NCBI RefSeq assembly: GCF_026242055.1
Contig: NZ_JAPJDL010000007.1
Coordinates: 164,994-228,993, forward strand
Direction: 5' to 3'
Source: Lentzea sp. NEAU-D7
GTDB taxonomy: Bacteria; Actinomycetota; Actinomycetes; Mycobacteriales; Pseudonocardiaceae
Length of the DNA: 64,000 nt
In this document: in pieces, positions 57,090-64,000 of the stretch
Layout: each line of letters opens with the position of its first letter
How positions within the stretch are numbered: the first letter of the stretch is position 1
Position numbers and translations under genes: made by a program
Notes under the pieces: generated by a model
What the model was told of the DNA's origin: nothing
Seen by the model: the letters and a program-made list of their open reading frames with translations, nothing else
The model's database searches: none

Positions 57090-58271
57090 ATGAAGCAAGA
57101 GTTCGTGCGTGCCAAGCCACACCTCAACATCGGCACCATGGGACACGTCGACCACGGCAAGACCACGCTGACCGCGGCCATCACCAAGGTTCTGTCCGAA
57201 ATGGACCCTTCGGGCACCACCTTCACGGCGTTCGACCGGATCGACCGGGCGCCCGAGGAGCTGGCCCGCGGCATCACGATCAACATCGCGCACGTCGAGT
57301 ACGAGACGCCCACGCGTCACTACGCGCACGTCGACATGCCCGGCCACGCCGACTACGTGAAGAACATGATCACGGGGGCGGCGCAGCTGGACGGCGCGAT
57401 CCTCGTGGTGTCCGCGGAGGACGGCACGATGCCGCAGACGCGCGAGCACGTGGTGCTGGCGCACCGCGTGGGAGTGCCGTACGTGGTGGTGGCGCTGAAC
57501 AAGGCCGACGCGGTGAGCGACCCGGAGCTGCTCGACCTGGTGGAGCTGGAGATCCGCGACCTGCTCTCGCAGTACGGCTTCGACGGCGACGCCACACCGG
57601 TCGTGCGGGTCTCCGGCCTGCGCGCCCTGCAGGGCGACCCGGAGTGGGTGGAGTCGGTGGTGTCGTTGCTCGACGCCGTGGACTCGCACGTGCCGGTGCC
57701 CGAGCGGGACGTCACCGGGCCGTTCCTGATGCCGATCGAGAACGTCCTGACCATCACCGGCCGCGGCACCGTCGTGACCGGCGCGGTGGAACGCGGCGTG
57801 CTCGGCGTCGGCGACGCGGTCGAGGTGCTCGGCCTGGGCGACTCCGTGTCGTCCGTGGCCACCGGCATCGAGACGTTCGGCAAGCCCATGCGGCAGGCCC
57901 AGGCGGGGGACAACGCCGCGATCCTGCTGCGCGGGGTGAAGCGCGGTGACGTCCGGCGCGGCCAGGTGCTGGCCCTGCCGGGCAGCGTCGCGCCGCACAC
58001 CCGGTTCCGCGCGTCCGTGTACCTGCTCTCGCACGCCGAGGGCGGCAGGCACACTGGGATTGCGTCGAACTACCGCCCGCAGTTCCACTTCCGCACCGGC
58101 GACGTCGTCGGCGTGGTGGAGCTCGACAGGACGCTGGCCCTGCCAGGTGACACCGTCGAGGTCACGGTGGAGCTGGGCAAGGCGGTGGCGATGGACACCG
58201 GGCTGGGCTTCGCGATCCGCGAGGGCGGCAAGACCGTGGGCGCCGGCACGGTCGGCGAGATCCTCGCCTAG
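57090..58271 (+). CDS. Divergent elongation factor Tu, tuf3-type
   Basis: A GTPase of 393 residues with all G motifs: GHVDHGKT (18-25), [18 protein letters not shown] and SGL. It delivers aminoacyl-tRNA to the ribosome. It departs from housekeeping EF-Tu in a way that recalls the third, stringent-response-linked copy (tuf3) of Streptomyces: [20 protein letters not shown] and VVTGAVERG. Two positions stand out. The E. coli R230 equivalent is Ala (residue 232) and the G275 equivalent is Ala (residue 277). Substitutions at these sites are among those reported for pulvomycin and GE2270A resistance. Stands alone, outside any str operon. A terminator follows. Confidence 0.9.
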   Translation: MKQEFVRAKPHLNIGTMGHVDHGKTTLTAAITKVLSEMDPSGTTFTAFDRIDRAPEELARGITINIAHVEYETPTRHYAHVDMPGHADYVKNMITGAAQLDGAILVVSAEDGTMPQTREHVVLAHRVGVPYVVVALNKADAVSDPELLDLVELEIRDLLSQYGFDGDATPVVRVSGLRALQGDPEWVESVVSLLDAVDSHVPVPERDVTGPFLMPIENVLTITGRGTVVTGAVERGVLGVGDAVEVLGLGDSVSSVATGIETFGKPMRQAQAGDNAAILLRGVKRGDVRRGQVLALPGSVAPHTRFRASVYLLSHAEGGRHTGIASNYRPQFHFRTGDVVGVVELDRTLALPGDTVEVTVELGKAVAMDTGLGFAIREGGKTVGAGTVGEILA

Positions 58272-58314
58272 GCGGCGGCGACGGCCCGCGAAGGTGGTCG
58301 CGCCGCCTTGAAGA

Positions 58315-58342
58315 GCGCGGTGGGGCAGCTGTCCCACCGCGC
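58315..58342. terminator. Bidirectional stem-loop terminator
   Basis: GCGCGGTGGG and CCCACCGCGC form a perfect 10-bp stem around eight bases, between the convergent EF-Tu and DUF6766 genes, followed by CTTCTTC on the plus strand. Confidence 0.75.
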
Positions 58343-58350
58343 CTTCTTCG

Positions 58351-59016
58351 TCAGCCCGACCTGTCGCTCACCGAGTGCGGCGCACCGACCGGCTTCGACT
58401 CGGGCGAGCCGCGTTGCCGCAGGTAGACGCTGAGGATCGCCATCGACGCGATCGCGAGGAACTCCGACTGCCAGTTCTGCAGCGACCGGTTCCAGAAGTC
58501 GGCGCTCAGGAAGTACTGGAACAGCCCCATCTGCTCGGCCAGCGGGTCGGAGTTGTTGGCGTACCAGCCCGCCACCCACTGCAGCGTCCACGAGATCAGG
58601 AACAGCACCAGCATCGCGAGCCCGAGCGACTTCGAGTAGAAGGCGGTGCGCCAGCCACCGGCCTTCGCCCACTTCGGCGAGTCCTTCTTGACGTACGCGC
58701 CGACCTGCTGTTCCTCGTCGGTCTCGTGGCCGACCTTCTCCGCGGGCTTCGACTCGGTGGAGCCGCGCTGGATGAGCCAGACCGTGGCGGTGACGTACAG
58801 GAAGAACTGCAGGTACTCGGACTGCCAGTTCTCCACGACGTCGACGAGGAAGTCGGCGGAGAACAGGTACGAACCCAACGTCAGCAACGGCTGACCCAGC
58901 GCAGCCTGACGCTCGTTGTAGTCGGCGTGGCCCGCGAAGAACTGGCCGACCAGCGCCGCGAGGAACAACCCGCCGAAGACGAGCGTCAGGCTGTGCTCGC
59001 GCAGGAAACTCCTCAT
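58351..59016 (-). CDS. DUF6766-type membrane protein
   Basis: A protein of 221 residues with about four membrane segments (near residues 10-28, 65-85, 125-150 and 185-200). The NWQSE motif occurs twice (VENWQSEYLQFF, LQNWQSEFLAI), so the protein looks like an internal duplication. A charged loop lies between (KPAEKVGHETDEEQQ). Function unknown. Separated by 27 bases from the F420-type gene upstream on the same strand. Confidence 0.75.
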   Translation of the reverse strand: MRSFLREHSLTLVFGGLFLAALVGQFFAGHADYNERQAALGQPLLTLGSYLFSADFLVDVVENWQSEYLQFFLYVTATVWLIQRGSTESKPAEKVGHETDEEQQVGAYVKKDSPKWAKAGGWRTAFYSKSLGLAMLVLFLISWTLQWVAGWYANNSDPLAEQMGLFQYFLSADFWNRSLQNWQSEFLAIASMAILSVYLRQRGSPESKPVGAPHSVSDRSG

Positions 59017-59043
59017 AGGACCGGGTGCCCTGCGCCAAAAGCA

Positions 59044-59994
59044 TCAAACATCGAGCAGAGGCACCACTTCCTTGGCCCAGAACTCGAAGAACTCCTGCTG
59101 CTGCGGCCCGATCTGCTGCACGTGGACCTCGTCGAACCCGGCCTCGGCGAACTCCCTCACCTTCTCCGCGTACTTCTCCGGGTCCGGGCCGCACGGCATC
59201 GACTTCGCGATCATCTCCGGCGTGACCAGCTCCGACGCCTGCTCGAAGTGTTTGGGCGTCGGCAGCACCTGGGCCAGCTCGCCGGGCAGGCCGTCGTTCG
59301 GCCACAGCCGGTGCGCGGTCGCCACCGCCTCCTCCTCGGAGGCCGCGTAGCAGACCTTCAGCCCGCTCTGTGCCGGGCCGCGGCCACCCTCGGCGCGGTA
59401 CTTCTCGACCAGGTCGCCGGCCGGGCCGACGCTGACGTAGCCGTCGCCGCAGCGGGCCGCGAGGCGGACCGCCTTCGGGCCGAACGCCGAGACGTAGATC
59501 GGCACCGGGCGCTCGGGCAAGGTGTAGATGCGGGCGTTCTCGACGGTGTAGTGCTTGCCGTGGTGGGTGACCTCATCGCCCTGGTGCAGCGTGCGGATGA
59601 GGCCGATCGCCTCCTCCAGCATCTCGAGCCGCACGTCGGCGGACGGCCAGTGGTCGCCCAGCACGTGCTCGTTCAGGGCCTCGCCGCTGCCGACACCGAG
59701 CACGAACCGGCCCTGCGTCTGCACGGCCGCGGTGGCGGCGGCCTGCGCGATGACGGCCGGGTGGATGCGCACGGTCGGGCAGGTCACGGCCGTGGTGATC
59801 GGCAGCGACACGACCTCGGACAGCGCGCCGATCGTGCCCCAGACGAACGGTGACTGGCCCTGCTCGTCGTTCCACGGGTGGTAGTGGTCGGAGATCCACA
59901 GCGACTCGAAGCCGTGCTCCTCGGCCATCTTCGCGTTCCTGACCAGCTCACGCGGTCCGTGTTCTTCTGAAGAGAGGAAATAGCCCAGTTTCAC
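59044..59994 (-). CDS. F420-dependent G6PD-like LLM oxidoreductase
   Basis: A protein of 316 residues. The luciferase-like barrel has KLGYFLSSEEHGPRELVRNA, WISDHYHPWNDEQGQSPFVW and GRFVLGVGSGEALNEHV, closest to the F420-dependent glucose-6-phosphate dehydrogenase subgroup. F420 would accept hydride from a sugar phosphate or alcohol. GTG 59994 overlaps the upstream ThDP enzyme stop by four bases (GTGA), so both are made together. Confidence 0.88.
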   Translation of the reverse strand: MKLGYFLSSEEHGPRELVRNAKMAEEHGFESLWISDHYHPWNDEQGQSPFVWGTIGALSEVVSLPITTAVTCPTVRIHPAVIAQAAATAAVQTQGRFVLGVGSGEALNEHVLGDHWPSADVRLEMLEEAIGLIRTLHQGDEVTHHGKHYTVENARIYTLPERPVPIYVSAFGPKAVRLAARCGDGYVSVGPAGDLVEKYRAEGGRGPAQSGLKVCYAASEEEAVATAHRLWPNDGLPGELAQVLPTPKHFEQASELVTPEMIAKSMPCGPDPEKYAEKVREFAEAGFDEVHVQQIGPQQQEFFEFWAKEVVPLLDV

Positions 59995-61748
59995 GGCAGC
60001 AACTCCTGGATCTTTGTCTTGAGGCCGCGCGTCATCAGCGCCCAGGCGTCCGGGTCGCCACGCAGCACCGCCTCGGTCATGTCCTTGATCTGCTCGAACG
60101 TCGCGTGGGGCGGGATCGGCGGCACGTTCGGATCGCAGCGCACGTCGAGGACGGTCGAGCCGTCGAACGCGAGCGCCGTCTCCCACGCCGTGCCGAGCTG
60201 CGCGGGGTCGTTGATCTCGATGCCCTGCAGGCCGATCGAGCGGGCGAAGGCGGCGTACGAGATGTCCGGAAGTGTCTGCGACTCCTCGAACTTCGGTGCC
60301 CCGCCCATCGCGCGCAGCTCCCACGTGACCTGGTTGAGGTCGTTGTTGTGGAAGACGCACACGACGCAACGGATGCCGTATCTCCGCAACGTCAGCAGCT
60401 CGGCCATGCCGTTCATCTGCATCGCGCCGTCGCCGACCAGCGCGATCAGCGGCCTGTTCGGCTGCGCGAAGGCGGCGCCCAGCGCGTACGGGACGGCGCA
60501 GCCCATGGTGGCCAGCGTGCCGGACAGCGAGGACCGCACGTTGCCGCGGATCTTGAGCAGCCGCGCGTACCAGTTCGTCGCGGACCCCGAGTCGGCCGTG
60601 ACGATGGCGTTGTGGGGCAGGCGTTTCGAGAGCTCGGAGACGATGCGCATCGGGTTGACGGGATCGGCCGGCACCTGCGCCTGCCGTTCGACGACCTCCC
60701 ACCAGCGCTCGACGTTCGCCTCGATCGTCTCCCGCCAGGAGCGGTCGGTCTTGTTCTCCAGCAACGGGATGAGCGCGCGCAACGACTCCCGCGCGTCGCC
60801 GACGAGGTTGACCTCCGTCGGGTAGCGCATGCCGATCGCGCGGCCGTCGACGTCGATCTGCACGCCGCGCGCCTTGCCGTACTGCGGCAGGAACTGCGAG
60901 TACGGGAAGTTCGAGCCGACGATCAGCAACCGGTCGCAGTCCCGCATCATCTCGTAGGACGGCCTGGTGCCGAGCAGTCCGATCGACCCCGTGACGTACG
61001 GCAGGTCGTCCGGCAGCACGTCCTTGCCCAGCAACGCCTTCGCGACGCCCGCGCCGAGCAGGTCGGCGACCGCGCGCACCTCCTCGGCGGCGTCGCGGGC
61101 GCCCTGCCCGATCAGGATCGCGACCTTCTCGCCGCTGTTGAGCACCTCGGCCGCACGCCGCACCTCGTCGAGCGCGGGCACGACGGACGACACCGGGCGG
61201 GACGGCGGGCTCGACGGGATGTACTTGAACTCGTGCTTCGGCGCCTCGTACTCCTGCTCCTGCACGTCGTTCGGGATGATCAGCACGGCCGGCGCGCGGT
61301 CGGCGGCGGCCGTGCGCATCGCCCGGTCCAGCGCGTTCGGCAGCTGCTCGGGCACCGTCACGTCGACCAGGTACGAGGCCACGTCGCGGAACAACGAGTG
61401 CAGGTCGACTTCCTGCTGGTAGCTGCCGCCCTGCGCGGTGCGGGCGGTCTGGCCGACGATCGCGACGACCGGCACGTGGTCGAGCTTCGCGTCGTACAGA
61501 CCGTTGAGCAGGTGGATCGCGCCGGGACCGCTGGTGGCCAGGCACACGCCGACGTCACCGCTGAACTTCGCGAAGCCGACCGCGGCGAACGCGGCCATCT
61601 CCTCGTGGCGGGTCTGGATGAACCTCGGCTCGTTGTCCGCCTTGCCGAACGCCGCCACGATCCCGTTGATGCCGTCGCCGGGGTACGCGAACACCTGCTT
61701 CACACCCCAGTCGCGCAGGCGTTGGACGATGAAGTCCCCGACGGTCAT
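59991..61748 (-). CDS. Thiamine-diphosphate enzyme, pyruvate oxidase/dehydrogenase type
   Basis: A protein of 585 residues. The catalytic glutamate lies in FIQTRHEEMAAFAAVGFAKF, the central domain has LLIVGSNFPYSQFLP, and the ThDP-Mg site is VGDGAMQMNGMAELL with HNNDLNQVTWE. PoxB-like: it would decarboxylate pyruvate to acetate or acetyl phosphate with FAD. ATG 61748 overlaps the metallophosphoesterase stop by four bases. Part of a four-gene minus-strand run with coupled starts. Confidence 0.92.
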   Translation of the reverse strand: MTVGDFIVQRLRDWGVKQVFAYPGDGINGIVAAFGKADNEPRFIQTRHEEMAAFAAVGFAKFSGDVGVCLATSGPGAIHLLNGLYDAKLDHVPVVAIVGQTARTAQGGSYQQEVDLHSLFRDVASYLVDVTVPEQLPNALDRAMRTAAADRAPAVLIIPNDVQEQEYEAPKHEFKYIPSSPPSRPVSSVVPALDEVRRAAEVLNSGEKVAILIGQGARDAAEEVRAVADLLGAGVAKALLGKDVLPDDLPYVTGSIGLLGTRPSYEMMRDCDRLLIVGSNFPYSQFLPQYGKARGVQIDVDGRAIGMRYPTEVNLVGDARESLRALIPLLENKTDRSWRETIEANVERWWEVVERQAQVPADPVNPMRIVSELSKRLPHNAIVTADSGSATNWYARLLKIRGNVRSSLSGTLATMGCAVPYALGAAFAQPNRPLIALVGDGAMQMNGMAELLTLRRYGIRCVVCVFHNNDLNQVTWELRAMGGAPKFEESQTLPDISYAAFARSIGLQGIEINDPAQLGTAWETALAFDGSTVLDVRCDPNVPPIPPHATFEQIKDMTEAVLRGDPDAWALMTRGLKTKIQELLP

Positions 61749-62467
61749 GAAGGGTTCCCCTCCAGCACGTAGACCGTGTAGGCGGACCGGATGATCGGCT
61801 GCGCGACGTTGCGGACACGCACCCCGCCCGGCGTCATGCCGTGCTCGGTGCCGAAGTGCGCGTGACCGTGCACGGCGAGATGCGTGCCCGTCGCGTCGAT
61901 GGCCTCGCCGAGCAGGTACGAGCCGAGGAACGGGTAGATCTCCGGCGGTTCGCCGCGCAACGTGTCCGGCACGGGCGCGTAGTGCGTCAGGGCGACCTTG
62001 ATGTCGGTGTCCAGCTCCGACAGGGCCTGCTGGAGGTTCTCCGCGATGTCGCAGGTGTGCTGGATGAACGCCTTCATCTCGCGCTCGCCGAACGCGCTCC
62101 CGCACTTGCCCGCGAACCCGCCGCCGAACCCCTTCACACCCGCGATGCCGATCGAGCAGCCGTTGACCCGGTGGGTGAACGTCGTGCCCTCCAGCACGTG
62201 GATGCCCTTGTCCTGCAACGTCTTGGTGACTTCGAGGGGCTTGTCGTCCTGGTGGTCGTGGTTGCCCAGCACGGCGACCACGGGCACCGGCAGGTCCGCG
62301 AACTCGTCCGCGACCACCTCGGCCTCGACGACCGTGCCGTGCCGGGTCAGGTCACCGGCCAGCAGCAGGATGTCCGCGTGCTCGCCGACCTTCTCCAACG
62401 CCGGCCGCAGATGCCCGCGCATGTCCTCGCCGAGGTGGATGTCCCCGACCGCAGCGACTCGGATCAT
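61745..62467 (-). CDS. Metallophosphoesterase
   Basis: A protein of 240 residues. The five metallophosphatase motifs are visible: GDIHLGED, LLLAGDLTRHG, VLGNHDHQ, ALTHYAP and AVHGHAHFG. It binds two metals and cleaves a phosphoester, substrate unknown. The 5' end overlaps the BON gene by four bases, and the 3' end overlaps the ThDP gene. Confidence 0.92.
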   Translation of the reverse strand: MIRVAAVGDIHLGEDMRGHLRPALEKVGEHADILLLAGDLTRHGTVVEAEVVADEFADLPVPVVAVLGNHDHQDDKPLEVTKTLQDKGIHVLEGTTFTHRVNGCSIGIAGVKGFGGGFAGKCGSAFGEREMKAFIQHTCDIAENLQQALSELDTDIKVALTHYAPVPDTLRGEPPEIYPFLGSYLLGEAIDATGTHLAVHGHAHFGTEHGMTPGGVRVRNVAQPIIRSAYTVYVLEGNPS

Positions 62468-62712
62468 CGCAGGTCCTCCTCACCCTCCGGTTCGCCCGCA
62501 GGTGTCACGCGCACGTCGTTGAAGATCGTCAGCTCGGGGGCGGCCTCGTGCAGGACCTCCTCCAGCGCCGCCCTGCGTTCAGCGCAGGCCACGTCGCCGG
62601 AGAGCATCACGTGATCGCCGCGCACGGTGACGCGCACGCCGAGTTCGGCGGTCCGGGGGTCCTCGGCCACCGCCCTACGCAGATTTGCCGCCAGGTACTG
62701 CTCGGAACTCAT
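62464..62712 (-). CDS. BON-domain protein
   Basis: A protein of 82 residues made of a single BON domain (LGVRVTVRGDHVMLSGDV, then LTIFNDVRV). BON domains bind membranes or lipids. No signal or membrane helix is seen, so it is cytoplasmic. Its start lies 38 bases inside the upstream nucleotidyltransferase gene, an unusually long overlap. It leads the coupled run. Confidence 0.8.
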   Translation of the reverse strand: MSSEQYLAANLRRAVAEDPRTAELGVRVTVRGDHVMLSGDVACAERRAALEEVLHEAAPELTIFNDVRVTPAGEPEGEEDLR

Positions 62713-63265
62713 GGCTTCTCCCGATGATGTCGAGGCGTTCGATGAGCATCAGGAACGCTTCGGCGTAAGGCGACTCCTTGGTCTCCTCGCGCACCTGCTC
62801 CCAATCGATCTGTTCTCGCAGCGCACGGGCGAACGGCAGCAGCTCGCTGAAGTCACAGCGATGGCCGTCCAGCACCAGCAGCTTGCTGCTCAGCACGAAC
62901 GTCGCCGGCATCACCGGCAGCATCACCGAGCCGACCGGCATCTCCTCGGCCATCGCGAGGATCTCGTCGGTGACGATGCGCTCGTTCGGCCGGAACAGCA
63001 GGTCCACCAGCGAGTCACCGTCGTAGACCTTGAGCAGCCAGTCCTCCGGCGGCTCGGCGGCGCGAAGCCCGCGCTTCACCAGCACGCGCACGGCCTCCGT
63101 GGCGTCCTCCGGGCGCACCAGGAGGTCGACGTCGTGTTCGCTCGCCGGCCCTCCGCGCGCGTATCCCGCACATCCGCCTGTCAGCGCGAAGGGAATCTCC
63201 GCGCCACGTAAAGCGTTGGCGACTTTGACCAACGTCCGCAGCAGCTCGTCCTGCAGTCCGCTCAT
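62675..63265 (-). CDS. Nucleotidyltransferase-fold protein
   Basis: A protein of 196 residues. SEHDVDLLV supplies the two aspartates of the NTase metal site, after GGCAGYARGG. Similar to MNT/AbiEii-type and DUF6036-like proteins. It may transfer a nucleotide to protein or RNA, or act as a toxin, but no partner antitoxin is adjacent. The 3' end overlaps the BON gene by 38 bases. Confidence 0.75.
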   Translation of the reverse strand: MSGLQDELLRTLVKVANALRGAEIPFALTGGCAGYARGGPASEHDVDLLVRPEDATEAVRVLVKRGLRAAEPPEDWLLKVYDGDSLVDLLFRPNERIVTDEILAMAEEMPVGSVMLPVMPATFVLSSKLLVLDGHRCDFSELLPFARALREQIDWEQVREETKESPYAEAFLMLIERLDIIGRSHEFRAVPGGKSA

Positions 63266-63301
63266 GCACTCCCGGCTACCCGCCGAAGAGCGACGTGAAC
63301 C

Positions 63302-63802
63302 TCAGTCGGTGGCAAGCCGCGCGTGGGTCTCCGTGTCGAAGCGGACGCCGTCGTAGAGCAACCTGGCCCGCTCGACCCCCTCCACCGCGAAGCCGGCGTT
63401 CGTCGCGACGCGGCAGGAGGCGGGGTTGTCGAGCCGGTGCGCGAGCTCCAGGCGGAACAGGCCGAGCTCGGAGAAGGCGAACTCGCTGACCTCGCGGCAC
63501 GCCCTCGTCGCGAGCCCCTTGCCCCGCGCCTCCTCCCGCATCCAGTAGGAGACCCACCCGGTCAGGTGACGGCGTTCGACGCTCGACACGGCGACGTTGC
63601 CCACGGGAACGCCCTCGTGCAGCACGGCGAACGAATAGGCGGTGTCGTCGATGCGGCGGGACGTGAGCAGCGCGATCCACTCCTCGGCCGCGGGCAGGGA
63701 GTCGATCTGGGAGGTGAACTGGCGGTCCATCGCCTCCTCGCCCGAGGCGGCCAGGATGATCGGGGCGTCGTCGGGGTGCCAGGGCCGCAGCAGGGTGTCC
63801 AC
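63302..63802 (-). CDS. GNAT-family N-acetyltransferase
   Basis: A protein of 166 residues from GTG 63802. TLLRPWHPDDAPIILAASG opens the fold, GWVSYWMREEARGKGLATRA is the acetyl-CoA loop, and NPASCRVATNAGFAVEGVER is motif B, as in RimJ/RimL-like enzymes. Acceptor unknown, possibly a protein amino terminus. The frame runs back to 63976 but that part is non-homologous. Confidence 0.88.
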   Translation of the reverse strand: MDTLLRPWHPDDAPIILAASGEEAMDRQFTSQIDSLPAAEEWIALLTSRRIDDTAYSFAVLHEGVPVGNVAVSSVERRHLTGWVSYWMREEARGKGLATRACREVSEFAFSELGLFRLELAHRLDNPASCRVATNAGFAVEGVERARLLYDGVRFDTETHARLATD

Positions 63803-63887
63803 CTGTCCACCTTCTGAATTCCGCGGGTCCACTGCAACTCGGAGGGGTGCTCGAACGTCAGAAGGACATCCGGTAGGAGGAGAGCAG

Positions 63888-64000
63888 ATGGTCATTTTCG
63901 GCTGGCGGACGACGATCGAGCAGTTGCGGATGCTGACGCTGGTGTGCGGGCACTGCCACCACCAGGCGGCGCACAACCTGTTCCGGCGCTACACGAAGCC
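63888..64000 (+). CDS. Zinc-ribbon protein, cut by the window end
   Basis: ATG 63888 follows AGGAGG. The visible 37 residues read VIFGWRTTIEQLRMLTLVCG and then HCHHQAAHNLFRRYTK, the start of small actinomycete zinc-ribbon membrane proteins (CxxC here, second pair expected later). The rest lies beyond the window. Confidence 0.75.
   Translation, partial: MVIFGWRTTIEQLRMLTLVCGHCHHQAAHNLFRRYTK

Noticed and set aside
1-64000. tRNA, rRNA, CRISPR arrays, insertion sequences, integrases or attachment sites
   Set aside because: I looked for cloverleaf-like tRNA ends, regularly spaced repeats, transposase motifs and flanking duplications and saw none that I could support by eye.

Overview
The window is GC-rich, with GTG and TTG starts, many small co-directional clusters and actinobacterial families throughout: a SARP/AfsR regulator, a LuxR-type large ATPase regulator, SigE-type ECF factors, a DUF574-type methyltransferase, an EspR-like/ImmA/7-TM/FAD cassette, a tuf3-type EF-Tu and F420-type LLM enzymes. 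This suggests a chromosome piece from a filamentous actinomycete, probably Pseudonocardiales (Lentzea, Saccharothrix or Actinosynnema-like). The order is inferred from gene content only. I saw no rRNA, tRNA, CRISPR array, transposase or integrase.

Layout. (1) 242-7019 is a six-gene DNA modification/defence island on the plus strand: a Vsr nuclease, an HTH-GHKL (MORC/MutL-like) ATPase, two uncharacterised proteins and two coupled cytosine-C5 methyltransferases. The first methyltransferase lacks the catalytic Pro-Cys-Gln. (2) 7434-8949 is an orphan CebE-like sugar-binding lipoprotein under two perfect CebR boxes. (3) 8959-18475 holds oxidoreductases with local TetR and MarR regulators, an LLM-hemerythrin fusion, a secreted M6 protease, a Tat-exported M15-like protein with a 14-bp hairpin over its start, and a DUF2252 protein. 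(4) 18617-25474 holds a SARP regulator, a small secreted peptide that may start at ATC, a GT-B-like protein and an NB-ARC/TPR protein with an amyloid-motif-like N-terminus. (5) 25602-32236 holds a GGDEF-wHTH fusion, the EspR-like/ImmA/7-TM/FAD cassette, and a VOC/WYL-regulator pair sharing a palindrome. (6) 32237-38281 holds a repeat-bearing spacer, DUF4262, a small exported peptide coupled to a TPR-CHAT-TIR protein, and an ECF sigma-TPR pair. (7) 39158-42214 is a second modification/defence locus: a HEPN Abi-like protein and a fused type I M-S protein without an R subunit, behind a promoter rich in inverted repeats. (8) 42253-56881 holds a PLC-ricin lectin, a SigE-LCP pair, a LuxR ATPase regulator, a secreted C39-like protein, tandem glycosyltransferases, a two-component/partner-switch cluster and a LysR/flavoprotein pair. 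(9) 57090-64000 holds the divergent EF-Tu, a tightly coupled minus-strand run (BON, metallophosphoesterase, ThDP enzyme, F420-type oxidoreductase), a nucleotidyltransferase, a GNAT enzyme and a truncated zinc-ribbon gene.

The best candidates for an undescribed system are the Vsr/GHKL/paired-Dcm island and the exported-peptide plus TPR-CHAT-TIR pair. The HEPN plus M-S fusion comes next. With the NB-ARC protein, the window carries four separate loci that look like immunity or conflict modules.
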